NCBI GenBank assembly: GCA_903873735.1
Contig: CAIQPO010000085.1
Location: 1 to 24,720, forward strand
Direction of reading: 5' to 3'
Source of the DNA: Candidatus Collierbacteria bacterium
Lineage (GTDB): Bacteria > Patescibacteriota > Microgenomatia > UBA1400 > MFAQ01
Length of the DNA stretch: 24,720 nt
Part shown: one piece after another, positions 16,092-23,469 of the stretch
Numbering within the stretch: position 1 is the first letter of the stretch
Layout: the number at the start of each line of letters is the position of its first letter
Made by a program: the position numbers and the translations under genes
Notes under the pieces: generated by a model
Databases searched by the model: none
What the model was told of the DNA's origin: nothing
The model's input: only the letters and a program-made list of their open reading frames with translations

Positions 16092-16844
16092 TCAAGCTTT
16101 TCCATATACGATTTCGGCCAACTTTCTGGATACTTCATCAGGATTATCATCCTGCCACACATTCCTTCCAATTGCTATCCCAGCCGCCCCAGCATCCATA
16201 CAACCAGCGATCTCTGATTCTAAGCTTAGCCAGTCAGTTTTATTTCCACCCTGCACCAGCACTCCGGTCTTACCAGCAGACTGCACCACCCACTTAAAGC
16301 TTTCTCTGTCTCCCGTGTAAGGTACCTTTACAAAATCAGCATTAAGCTCCAAGCCCAACCTTGCACCATAGGCAACCACATCTTTGTCTGTCTCTTTTCC
16401 CTCTACTTTTTTACCCCTAGGATACATCCAGGCAATCACCACCAAACCTTTGGCATGTGCTTCATCTTCAATACGAGAAAACTCCACCAGCATCTGTTCT
16501 TCATTTTCAGAGCCAACATAAATCGTATATCCAACACCCACCGCTCCCAATTCTATTGCTTTATCCACAGTACAAAGCTGCAGTGATAAAGGTTCTTCTT
16601 TTTGAAACGCTGTTTTCCCATTTAACTTCACTATCAAAGGCACTCCACACTCTCGTTTGTAGTATCTAGCTGCAATACCTTCCTGAAAAACCACCCCTGT
16701 ATAGTAGCCATTCTGTGCTATCTTCATTAAATATTCAGGATCAATATTCGTCTCATTAAAATCCACCGGCCCATGTTCAAAACCTTGATCATAAGCCAAA
16801 AGCATAACCTTTCCATCTCTTTCGATTACATTAGTTGATACCAT
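16092..16844 (-). CDS. class I fructose-bisphosphate aldolase, archaeal DhnA type
   Basis: A 250-residue TIM-barrel aldolase that forms a Schiff base with dihydroxyacetone phosphate. Family marks: LAYDQGFEHGP (16-26), WMYPRG (139-144, with the likely proton-donor Tyr), FVKVPYTGD with Schiff-base Lys K173, VLVQGG (195-200) and GIAIGRNVWQ near the end for phosphate binding. It joins or splits fructose-1,6-bisphosphate; enzymes of this kind may also act on sedoheptulose-1,7-bisphosphate. It starts 6 bases after the transketolase C subunit stop and is followed after 2 bases by the PfkB kinase, a natural pair in which the kinase makes the bisphosphate that the aldolase uses. Confidence 0.92.
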   Translation of the reverse strand: MVSTNVIERDGKVMLLAYDQGFEHGPVDFNETNIDPEYLMKIAQNGYYTGVVFQEGIAARYYKRECGVPLIVKLNGKTAFQKEEPLSLQLCTVDKAIELGAVGVGYTIYVGSENEEQMLVEFSRIEDEAHAKGLVVIAWMYPRGKKVEGKETDKDVVAYGARLGLELNADFVKVPYTGDRESFKWVVQSAGKTGVLVQGGNKTDWLSLESEIAGCMDAGAAGIAIGRNVWQDDNPDEVSRKLAEIVYGKA

Positions 16845-16850
16845 AACCCA

Positions 16851-17786
16851 TCATAACATCAACTTCTCAACTCTCCCCTCTATCCATCTTGCAGACAAAC
16901 CAAACTTCTCGTATAAATCTTCAGGTAAGCCACTCTCACCCCACTTGTCGGCCACTCCCATTCTCTCTAGTCTTACGGGCATCTTTTCAGATAACACTTC
17001 TGCCACAGCACCCCCCAAACCACCAGTCACCTGGTGATCTTCTATGCAAAGAACCCTTCCTGTCTTCTTTGCACTTCTAATCAACGTCTCAGCATCAATC
17101 GGTTTAACCGTGTGCATATTTATTACCTCCACTGACACCCTCCCTGCCAGCTTTTCTGCCACCTTCATCGCTTCTCCCAAGATAGGACCACAACCAACCA
17201 CTGTAATATCTTTTCCTTGCCTTAAAATCTGCGCTTTACCTATTTCAAACTTAAGAGCTTTGTCAACAAACAACCCTGTCTTTTGCCTTGTTAACCTTAG
17301 ATACGCAGGGCCATAAAGTTCAGATAATCTCTCTGTTGCCTGTCTTGCCTGATAAGCATCAGCTGGCACCACCACCATCATACCCGGCAAAACCCTCATA
17401 ATGGCAATATCCTCCAGCGCCTGATGAGTTGCCCCATCTGGACCTACACCTAATCCAGTATGTCCACCCACGATCTTCACATTCAAGTTCGATAGCGCCA
17501 CAGAAACTCTAATCTGATCCCAGCTCCTGCCAGGAGAAAATGCCGCATAAGAAACGGCAAAAACACAATTGCCTTCCAAGGCCAAGCCAGCTGCCAGCCC
17601 TACCATATTTTGCTCAGCCACTCCCACCTCTACCATTCTTTCTGGAAATCTTTTTCCAAACTCTTCAACTCGCATACTCTCCTCAAGATCAGCACACACC
17701 ACCATCACCTTGTTCTGCTTTTCGCCCAAAGACAACAGAGCCTCGCCAAAACCATCTCTAGTTGCTTTCATTTGTACTTCAGTCAT
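16851..17786 (-). CDS. transketolase, C-terminal subunit
   Basis: The 311-residue pyrimidine-binding and C-terminal half of a split transketolase. VGVAEQNMVGLAAG (55-68) holds E58, which activates the thiamine diphosphate ring; SYAAFSPGRSWDQIR (79-93) and GPDGATHQALEDIA (115-128) form the substrate side. The C-terminal domain (about 185-311) follows the usual pattern. It works with the N-terminal subunit encoded just upstream, whose stop overlaps this start in an ATGA, so equal amounts are expected. Together they move two-carbon units between ketose and aldose phosphates in the non-oxidative pentose phosphate pathway. Split transketolases are common in archaea and many bacteria. Confidence 0.95.
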   Translation of the reverse strand: MTEVQMKATRDGFGEALLSLGEKQNKVMVVCADLEESMRVEEFGKRFPERMVEVGVAEQNMVGLAAGLALEGNCVFAVSYAAFSPGRSWDQIRVSVALSNLNVKIVGGHTGLGVGPDGATHQALEDIAIMRVLPGMMVVVPADAYQARQATERLSELYGPAYLRLTRQKTGLFVDKALKFEIGKAQILRQGKDITVVGCGPILGEAMKVAEKLAGRVSVEVINMHTVKPIDAETLIRSAKKTGRVLCIEDHQVTGGLGGAVAEVLSEKMPVRLERMGVADKWGESGLPEDLYEKFGLSARWIEGRVEKLML

Positions 17787-18643
17787 TTTTTACCTCTAAT
17801 TAACTCTTCTAATGCATCGAATGCTTGTTCTTTTGTAGGGGGAATTCCATGCCAGCGGTAGTTGTTTTCCATAAAACCAACCCCTTTTCCGGGAGTAGTT
17901 ACCATAATTACCGCCTTAGGTGTTTTGGGATGCAACCCGGCCCATTCCTTAACCTTTTCCAAATCTTCAAAATCGTGTCCATCAATTTCCATCACCTCCA
18001 TACCACAACCTTCCAATCTCTTTTTCAAATTTCCCAAGGGCATGATCTTACTTACTTCCCCAGTAATTTGAATATTATTGTAGTCAATCACATAAATCAG
18101 GTTTCCCAATTCGTACTTTACCGCTGAAATATACGCCTCCCAAGTCTGCCCTTCTTGCACTTCCCCATCACTGCCCAAACACCAAACCCAATGTTTTTCA
18201 CCTCTTCTTTTTGCTGCCAAAGCCATTCCCACAGCCACACTCACTCCTTGACCCAAAGGCCCGCTAGTGTTTTCCACACCAGGTAATATCTCATGTCCCA
18301 AACCAGACATTTTTTTAAGTTCTACTCTCTTCACTGGATGACCTTGTAATCTAGATCCAATCTTTCTCAAGCTAGAAAGTTCTGCAAGTGGAAAATAACC
18401 TGCCATTGCTAAAGTTACATACAGTACAGGAGCGTAATGACCGCACGACAGTATCAATCTATCTCTTCCTTCCCATGATGGTTCACCAGATCTGTGTCTC
18501 AAACCTCCTCCAAAGTACCACCAAGCAAATATATCTGCTGTTCCCATCGCCCCTGCTGTATGACCAGATCCAGCTATCGCCAAGCTTCTAATTATATTTT
18601 TCCTTATATCACGAGCCACCAGGGGCAAGTCCGGTTTCGGCAT
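17783..18643 (-). CDS. transketolase, N-terminal subunit
   Basis: The 286-residue thiamine-diphosphate-binding half of a split transketolase. SGHTAGAMG (26-34), SCGHYAPVLY (66-75), and the cofactor motif GSDGEVQEGQTWEA (157-170) ending with the NN at 189-190 that binds the metal and diphosphate. GPLGQGVSVAVGMALA (128-143) is also typical. It begins 19 bases after the LOG-family gene and overlaps the C-terminal subunit gene by 4 bases. It lies within a run of same-strand genes from rpiB to the PfkB kinase. Confidence 0.95.
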   Translation of the reverse strand: MPKPDLPLVARDIRKNIIRSLAIAGSGHTAGAMGTADIFAWWYFGGGLRHRSGEPSWEGRDRLILSCGHYAPVLYVTLAMAGYFPLAELSSLRKIGSRLQGHPVKRVELKKMSGLGHEILPGVENTSGPLGQGVSVAVGMALAAKRRGEKHWVWCLGSDGEVQEGQTWEAYISAVKYELGNLIYVIDYNNIQITGEVSKIMPLGNLKKRLEGCGMEVMEIDGHDFEDLEKVKEWAGLHPKTPKAVIMVTTPGKGVGFMENNYRWHGIPPTKEQAFDALEELIRGKK

Positions 18644-18662
18644 AACTTAATCTTACCTTAGC

Positions 18663-19313
18663 TTAGTGCTCCACAAAAGCCTCTTCTCCACTTCCATCCT
18701 CAATCAGATGCGTATGAAAATGTGGATTTTCTCGCTCACCCTTAGATAATTCCTCATCAAACTCTTCCAAATACTTCACCACCATCTCTGGGGTTGTGGC
18801 AATTCTATACACTCTTAAAGACCCAGGCCTATCACCAATCCTCATGTTACTTACCAAGGACTCCATTATCGGAAACCAAAAATCACCATACAAAATCAAG
18901 GGTTTGTGTCTTCCAAAATACAAGTAGGCTAGTCCCCACGCCATACCCAATTCAGACAAGGTGCCAGTTCCACCATTCATCACCACATAAGCATTCCCCA
19001 ATTCCAGAAGCTTCATGGTTCTGTCTACGTAGTTATTCATTATCACTTCTTTATCTGCTTTATTTTCAGGATCTTTTCCCTCAAAGTTCTCAATATACTT
19101 CGGATAAAATGTTGCCACCACCGCCTTCCCCCCTCCTGCGTGCGCTCCTTCAGTCGCAGCTCTCATCACCCCTGGTCCACCTCCATTTACAATTTCCAGT
19201 CCATTCTCCGCCAAAAGCTTTGCAATCTCCACCGTCTCTTTATAAAGTGGATCACTAGGTGGACAGTCGGCAAAACCAAAAATAGTAATCGATGATAAGT
19301 TTTTAAAACTCAT
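18663..19313 (-). CDS. LOG/TIGR00730-type nucleoside monophosphate phosphoribohydrolase
   Basis: A 216-residue Rossmann-fold protein formerly called lysine decarboxylase-like. The signature is present: NGGGPGVMRAATEGA (43-57) and NGGTGTLSE (113-121, the PGGxGTxxE motif) with the catalytic Arg in VDRTMKLL (R98). Characterised members split nucleoside 5'-monophosphates (cytokinin nucleotides, AMP) into base and ribose-5-phosphate. The gene is inside the pentose-phosphate operon, overlapping the rpe-like stop by 4 bases; ribose-5-phosphate is the substrate of the RpiB-type protein encoded in the same operon. The real base specificity is unknown. Confidence 0.85.
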   Translation of the reverse strand: MSFKNLSSITIFGFADCPPSDPLYKETVEIAKLLAENGLEIVNGGGPGVMRAATEGAHAGGGKAVVATFYPKYIENFEGKDPENKADKEVIMNNYVDRTMKLLELGNAYVVMNGGTGTLSELGMAWGLAYLYFGRHKPLILYGDFWFPIMESLVSNMRIGDRPGSLRVYRIATTPEMVVKYLEEFDEELSKGERENPHFHTHLIEDGSGEEAFVEH

Positions 19314-19996
19314 TGGTGTTTTTGTGCTAATTTTTGTAAATTATCAATTTCCAAAGCAATATCTTCTGACATTAAAAGGTGACTGCCTACAGCAAACTCC
19401 ATCTTGGCAAAACTCCTGTCCATTTCATCTTCAGCCAGCTCCTCCGACCAATCAGACACAAAACACCCCTTTATTTTTTCCTCATCCAAACCCCCATCAA
19501 CAATAATCTTCACTGTCTTTGATAATTTTCTTACTTGTTTAATTTTTTCGTACACACTGTCTTGAAACTCTCTCCCTTGAGCACCAGCCTTCACACTCAT
19601 AAGCAGCACCGCGTCCAAATCATGTATTACTTCATCCAAGCCATCCAAGCTTGTGTTTACATCATAAGCCAGCCCTGCTTTCATGCCTGCAGCCTGTACG
19701 TCGGCGACAAACCTCACTCGGTCCTCCATCATTTCTACTTCACCCCACACCCCAACCGCTCCAGCTTCAGCACATCTCTCAATCCAGTACTCAGGTCTTT
19801 CCACCATTAAATGCACATCAAACTCTATAGCTGTTGTTACTTCTCTAATCACTTCTGGACCCACGGTTACAGTCTCCTCAAACTTTCCATCCACCACATC
19901 AAGCTGCACCCGCTTCACCAGCCCCTCCACCTTCTTTAAATCTCGTTCAAACGCTGTAATGTCTTTTGCTAGTATCGAAGGAACTATTGTAACCAT
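19310..19996 (-). CDS. ribulose-phosphate 3-epimerase-like protein, divergent
   Basis: A 228-residue TIM-barrel protein resembling Rpe, which interconverts ribulose- and xylulose-5-phosphate. Shared: VPSILAKD (5-12), DVVDG with D33, FDVHLMVE with H62, LLMSV (131-135), and VDGG with D167. Differences: the first metal His (HxD) is Gln (Q31); NPGFGGQ is KAGAQGR; and about 20 acidic extra residues (179-199) sit before the phosphate-binding strand FAVGS. It may still be an epimerase, or have changed activity. I start at the ATG 19996, one base after the rpiB stop; the frame is open for 25 more codons into rpiB, but homology begins here. It overlaps the LOG-family gene by 4 bases. Confidence 0.75.
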   Translation of the reverse strand: MVTIVPSILAKDITAFERDLKKVEGLVKRVQLDVVDGKFEETVTVGPEVIREVTTAIEFDVHLMVERPEYWIERCAEAGAVGVWGEVEMMEDRVRFVADVQAAGMKAGLAYDVNTSLDGLDEVIHDLDAVLLMSVKAGAQGREFQDSVYEKIKQVRKLSKTVKIIVDGGLDEEKIKGCFVSDWSEELAEDEMDRSFAKMEFAVGSHLLMSEDIALEIDNLQKLAQKHQ

Positions 19997-19997
19997 A

Positions 19998-20438
19998 TTA
20001 AATTTCAGATAATTTACTGATTCTTCTTGTATATCTCTCTTCATCAGAGAAATCGTTTGATAAAAACGCATCCACTATGTCTCTCACCGCTGACACATCA
20101 AGGTAGTCTGCTGGAATCGCCAAACAATTAATATCGTCATCAGTTCTCCCTCGCTTTACAGCCTCACTATCAAATCCAAAACCACATCTAACCCCTGAAA
20201 ACCTATTAGCTGTTATCACCATACCCATCCCATTTCTACAAAATAGCAATCCTCTAGCTTGAGAGTCTCCTTCCAATTCTCTTGCCACCATCACTGCATA
20301 ATCCACATAGTCATCACCCTCATCCAACTGAGTACTTCCCAAATCAGTTACCTCATCTCTCCCTCGGTTAGTTAAATATTCCTTAATTTGTTCTTTTATC
20401 TCAAAGCCGCCATGATCAGCTCCTAAAAATATCTTCAT
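19998..20438 (-). CDS. rpiB: ribose-5-phosphate isomerase B-like protein
   Basis: A 146-residue RpiB/LacA-type sugar-phosphate isomerase, normal length, converting ribose-5-phosphate and ribulose-5-phosphate. GADHGGFEIK (6-15), catalytic Cys C67 in LFCRNGMGM (65-73), and ANRFSGVRCG (77-86). The usual HND/HNN of the active-site loop is DDD (100-102, RTDDDINCLA), so the ring-opening His is missing; this is unusual and could alter activity or specificity. First gene of the pentose-phosphate run; the rpe-like gene follows after one base. TATATT (20446-20451, minus) lies 7 bases before the ATG without a Shine-Dalgarno, suggesting a leaderless start. Confidence 0.85.
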   Translation of the reverse strand: MKIFLGADHGGFEIKEQIKEYLTNRGRDEVTDLGSTQLDEGDDYVDYAVMVARELEGDSQARGLLFCRNGMGMVITANRFSGVRCGFGFDSEAVKRGRTDDDINCLAIPADYLDVSAVRDIVDAFLSNDFSDEERYTRRISKLSEI

Positions 20439-20445
20439 ATAAACT

Positions 20446-20451
20446 AATATA
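20446..20451 (-). promoter_or_regulatory. candidate -10 element of the pentose-phosphate operon
   Basis: TATATT on the minus strand in the 27-base gap after the sufT-like gene, 7 bases before the rpiB ATG. It would place the transcript start at or next to the start codon. No clear -35 is seen, and read-through from upstream genes is also possible. Confidence 0.35.
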
Positions 20452-20465
20452 TCAGGCTTAAGACT

Positions 20466-20765
20466 CTAGTACCCAAATTCTGCTTTCAGTTCCTCACTCA
20501 TCATGTCTCTGCTCCATGGCGGATCCCAAACAATCTCCACCACTATGTGATTTATTTCCTTAATCTCACTTACAGAATCTTTTACCAGTGACTCAATGAG
20601 CGGAGCCAGCGGGCATCCTGGTGAGGTTAAGGTCATCTCCACTTCAGCTTCACCTTGTTCGTACCTCACATCATAAACCAGACCTAAATCCACAATCGAC
20701 ACTCCCAACTCTGGGTCAATTACTTTTTTCAAAGCCTCCCAAATCCTTGCTTCAATATCACTCAT
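20466..20765 (-). CDS. SufT/MIP18-type (DUF59) iron-sulfur assembly protein
   Basis: A 99-residue single-domain protein of the DUF59/MIP18 family that helps mature iron-sulfur proteins. Shows the family core VIDPELGVSIVDLGLVYDV (15-33) and TSPGCPL with the conserved Cys C51, followed by WDPPWSRDMMS near the end. It has no fused domain. It overlaps the upstream small membrane protein gene by 4 bases and sits downstream of sufS and the scaffold gene on the same strand, which supports a shared iron-sulfur role. The target proteins are not apparent. Confidence 0.9.
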   Translation of the reverse strand: MSDIEARIWEALKKVIDPELGVSIVDLGLVYDVRYEQGEAEVEMTLTSPGCPLAPLIESLVKDSVSEIKEINHIVVEIVWDPPWSRDMMSEELKAEFGY

Positions 20766-20977
20766 TTGCCTATTTTAAACTGTGCCTCCAATAAAACAAA
20801 TACTCCCCATATCGCAAAGGTCAAACCAACTAATAGCCATTGTGTTGAAGCCAACCACAAATCACTCCCAGCTGCACCTATTATTGCCAATGCCACGCAA
20901 ATCACTGACCCTGTCATTAGCACTTTTCCAAAAGCCAATTTATCTTTATTTTTCACCCTCCATTCACCACCTTTCAA
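20762..20977 (-). CDS. small two-helix membrane protein
   Basis: A 71-residue protein of unknown function with two hydrophobic helices (about 18-36 and 45-64) and a short basic N-terminus. The frame opens at a TTG overlapping the upstream stop (TTGA); a GTG at codon 8, directly after GGAGG, is another possible start. Coupled by overlap to the lipoprotein gene upstream and the sufT-like gene downstream. Confidence 0.55.
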   Translation of the reverse strand: MKGGEWRVKNKDKLAFGKVLMTGSVICVALAIIGAAGSDLWLASTQWLLVGLTFAIWGVFVLLEAQFKIGK

Positions 20978-21177
20978 TCATCAACTACTAATTTATCCCA
21001 CGACTCTCCTACTTGAATACTATTCAGTTCCTTGAGCAGCTCTTCTTCCGTCTCCTCCGACTCACCAGTTATTTGAGGTTCCTGATACTCCACCACAGGT
21101 GTCTTTTCAGCTCCAGGCAAAGTACATCCTGCAAGCAATACAGAAAGACAAAGTAGTACAATATTTTTTTTATTCAT
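20974..21177 (-). CDS. small lipoprotein
   Basis: A 67-residue protein with a classic lipoprotein signal: basic MNKK, a hydrophobic stretch and the lipobox LLAGC (C18). The mature part is short, acidic (GESEETEEELLKEL) and probably unstructured. I start at the ATG 21177, overlapping the previous stop as ATGAATAA; a GTG precedes it by one codon. Likely tethered to the outer face of the membrane; function unknown. Confidence 0.65.
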   Translation of the reverse strand: MNKKNIVLLCLSVLLAGCTLPGAEKTPVVEYQEPQITGESEETEEELLKELNSIQVGESWDKLVVDD

Positions 21178-21757
21178 CACCAGATGCCGGTATCACTAAA
21201 TTCTGTTTTCTTACCCTAGCCAGTGCTGCTAAAGCTCTCGCCAATTGCTTGTGTACTTCCGCGAATCCAGATCTTGCTTTTCCCAACATGGCGTTTGCTC
21301 CATTAACCTGTTTCAAGTTTTCCGACCACTTTCCTGGTTCAATTGCATCAAAGGTATCTGCTGCTGTGTTACAGTTATTTGAAGCTGTCGTCAACGTTTC
21401 TCTTGACTTCAACAACATATTACTTACATCAGACAACCCTTTAGAGTTCGACCCCTTCTTTGTTTTAAGTGTCTCCACCTTTTGTTCAGTTCTTCCAATT
21501 ATCTCGCCAAGCTTCTTATTCATCTCCACGCAATGTACTCGCAATGCGCTCGCCCTCTTGGTCATTTTTTTTTCTCTTTTCTCCTGTCTCTCAGTAGCCG
21601 CTTCCTTAACCTTTTCCTTTTTCTCCTGCAAAATTGTATTCCTTCTTTCTTGCATCTCCGGCTTCCACCCAGTACTTGTTTCTGCCAAAATAATACCAGG
21701 ATTGAGAAGTGAAATAGCTGCAAACATAACTCCCAAACACTTTTTCATCATATTCAT
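21170..21757 (-). CDS. secreted coiled-coil protein
   Basis: A 195-residue protein of unknown function with a Sec signal peptide (1-25, cleavage likely after ILA before ETS). The mature part is almost all helical: a Lys/Glu/Arg-rich coiled coil (about 34-70), a linker with Gly/Ser, and an Ala-rich C-terminal helical region (about 150-185). Two Cys (C76, C129) could form a disulfide, a possible substrate for the DsbA-like protein encoded upstream. TATACT (21779-21784, minus) is a possible -10, giving a leader of about 15 bases. A long frame on the opposite strand is treated as a shadow because only this strand shows a signal peptide and operon overlaps. Confidence 0.65.
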   Translation of the reverse strand: MNMMKKCLGVMFAAISLLNPGIILAETSTGWKPEMQERRNTILQEKKEKVKEAATERQEKREKKMTKRASALRVHCVEMNKKLGEIIGRTEQKVETLKTKKGSNSKGLSDVSNMLLKSRETLTTASNNCNTAADTFDAIEPGKWSENLKQVNGANAMLGKARSGFAEVHKQLARALAALARVRKQNLVIPASGDE

Positions 21758-21800
21758 ATCAGACTATTAACTAACTAAAGTATAGCAATCCTTTTACCAA

Positions 21801-22484
21801 CTATCTCATAATCACCCAACCAGCCCATATCATCATAAGTCCCATGGCCAGCCTCATCCATTTTCCCCACTTATGCTCCCACTCTTTCATCTCCAACACC
21901 CCCTTACCAAAACTAACCACCAACCAAATCACCAGCATCGGTAAAATAAATACCAAGTTGTAGTACAAAAAATAAAAGAATATTTTATACATCTCCATTC
22001 CACTTCTAGCCAAAACTGTAGCTGTTCCAATATAAAGCGGCATCATACATGGAGTAGAAAATGCCGTCGTTAAAAACCCAACTATAAACGACATGCCTAC
22101 ACTAGCGCTTTCCATCAACACACCAAGCTTGGCAAATCCTTTACCACTCATACGCAGATGAATTGGCAGATCAGGAAAAAACACATCTTTAATCTGCACC
22201 AAACCTGCAAGTATCACCATCACCCCTAGAAACAACTTAAACCAATAAGCCAACCAGAAATTTTGTAAGTAGTACGCCACTCCATAAAATGCCAAGCCAG
22301 CCAAAAGATATGTTACAAACACGCCACTGATATAGGCAAATCCAATCAGCAAAAGCTTCCTTCTTTTAGAATCATTACCGCCAAAAATCAGTAGATATCC
22401 CAAGAAAGTAATTGTCATCCCAATTCCACATGGATTCAATCCATTTGCCAAAGCAGAAGCTGTTAATACTCCTAAATTAATCAT
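21801..22484 (-). CDS. ccdA: CcdA/DsbD-type membrane thiol transporter
   Basis: A 227-residue membrane protein with about six helices of the CcdA family, which moves reducing equivalents from cytosolic thioredoxin to thiol proteins outside. The two redox Cys are in NPCGIG (first helix) and STPCMMP (fourth), both flanked by Pro as is typical. It overlaps the DsbA-like gene by 4 bases, so the partner is probably that thioredoxin-fold protein. No cytochrome c maturation genes are in view, so cytochrome assembly is not supported here; keeping an extracytoplasmic disulfide enzyme reduced is the simpler reading. Confidence 0.9.
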   Translation of the reverse strand: MINLGVLTASALANGLNPCGIGMTITFLGYLLIFGGNDSKRRKLLLIGFAYISGVFVTYLLAGLAFYGVAYYLQNFWLAYWFKLFLGVMVILAGLVQIKDVFFPDLPIHLRMSGKGFAKLGVLMESASVGMSFIVGFLTTAFSTPCMMPLYIGTATVLARSGMEMYKIFFYFLYYNLVFILPMLVIWLVVSFGKGVLEMKEWEHKWGKWMRLAMGLMMIWAGWVIMR

Positions 22485-23104
22485 TTGATTGTTAATGCTT
22501 CTCTAACTTTTTCCATTACAAACTGGGGCGACACCATCACTCCATTCACAAAAATTGTCGGCGTTCCTCCAAGCGACATGCTCTCCGCCAACTGCCTATC
22601 AGCCGCCACCGCCTGATCAGTCTGTGAGCTAGCGATCCTTACCATAAAATCTTTGCTATCAAGCCCCAAAGACACAGCATAACCTTCCAGTTTTTTCTCA
22701 ATGTCCGAAACACCTGTCCACTCCTCTTGTTTTTCAAACAACAAATCCATCATCTCCCAACCCTTACCCATCTGCCTAGCAGCTTCCACTGCTTTTGCCG
22801 AAATCACTGCATGTTTATGAATTCTTAAAGGATAATGTCTAAATACAAACTCCACTCCCTCTGTTTTGCGTAATCCTCCAATTACTCCATGCGCCGCTTT
22901 ACACGCCGGACACTCCATGTCAGAAAAGTTCACCACTCGTACCTTTACCTCACCACTTCTTGTCGCCATAAGTGCTCCATCAGCAAGCTTATTCTCATCA
23001 ACCACCGCTCCCTCACCCGACATCTTTGATAATCCAAAAATCATCAAACCCACCAATACCACACATACTCCCACTACCCCCAATACCATTTTTAAATCTT
23101 TCAT
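22481..23104 (-). CDS. membrane-anchored DsbA-like thiol-disulfide protein
   Basis: A 207-residue protein with an N-terminal membrane anchor (about 7-26) and an outer DsbA-type thioredoxin fold. Active site CPAC (65-68) after FSDME, an inserted helical domain with HYPLRIHKHA, and the cis-Pro loop GGTPTIFVNG. Such proteins form or isomerise disulfides outside the membrane. Coupled to ccdA (4-base overlap) and to the iron-sulfur scaffold gene upstream (4-base overlap). The PBPs, the small secreted protein and others in this window carry extracytoplasmic Cys residues that could be substrates. Confidence 0.92.
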   Translation of the reverse strand: MKDLKMVLGVVGVCVVLVGLMIFGLSKMSGEGAVVDENKLADGALMATRSGEVKVRVVNFSDMECPACKAAHGVIGGLRKTEGVEFVFRHYPLRIHKHAVISAKAVEAARQMGKGWEMMDLLFEKQEEWTGVSDIEKKLEGYAVSLGLDSKDFMVRIASSQTDQAVAADRQLAESMSLGGTPTIFVNGVMVSPQFVMEKVREALTIK

Positions 23105-23463
23105 ATCTGATCCAGCATTTTTAATATTGCCCTATGAGCTAAAGTGGCACATTTTTTTCTTCCGGCACTTACTTCACCTCCCAACATTTCCATCACTTCA
23201 TCTTCACTAATTTCGCGCACCTCACTCAAACTCATATTGGTAATTTTTTCTGAAAGCATGCTTGCAGCAGCAGTAGAAATTGCACACCCCACACCCTGCC
23301 ACTTAACAGACTTCACCCTATCACCGTCAACCTCCATAAACACTTTAATTACATCTCCACAAGAAGAATTAGCTTCGGTAATTGCCAAAGCACAACCATC
23401 AATCACCCCAAAGTTTCTCGGGTTTTTATAATGATCAATTATTTCATCTTTATATTCAGACAT
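23101..23463 (-). CDS. sufU: SufU/IscU-type iron-sulfur scaffold
   Basis: A 120-residue NifU-N/SufU fold protein on which iron-sulfur clusters are built, or which passes sulfur from the desulfurase. HYKNPRNFG (11-19), C35 with D37 in SSCGD, C60 in GVGCAIS, and C105 in KKCATL are the three ligand Cys and the Asp. It is shorter than typical SufU (about 145 residues) and lacks the insertion before the last Cys, though the KCATL segment is SufU-like. It follows sufS by 6 bases and overlaps the DsbA gene by 4. Confidence 0.9.
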   Translation of the reverse strand: MSEYKDEIIDHYKNPRNFGVIDGCALAITEANSSCGDVIKVFMEVDGDRVKSVKWQGVGCAISTAAASMLSEKITNMSLSEVREISEDEVMEMLGGEVSAGRKKCATLAHRAILKMLDQI

Positions 23464-23469
23464 TTACTT

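Noticed and set aside
21099..21770. Plus-strand frame of 223 codons
   Set aside because: It is antisense to two genes with a signal peptide and a lipobox; composition (Phe, Ser, Leu) is that of a shadow frame.
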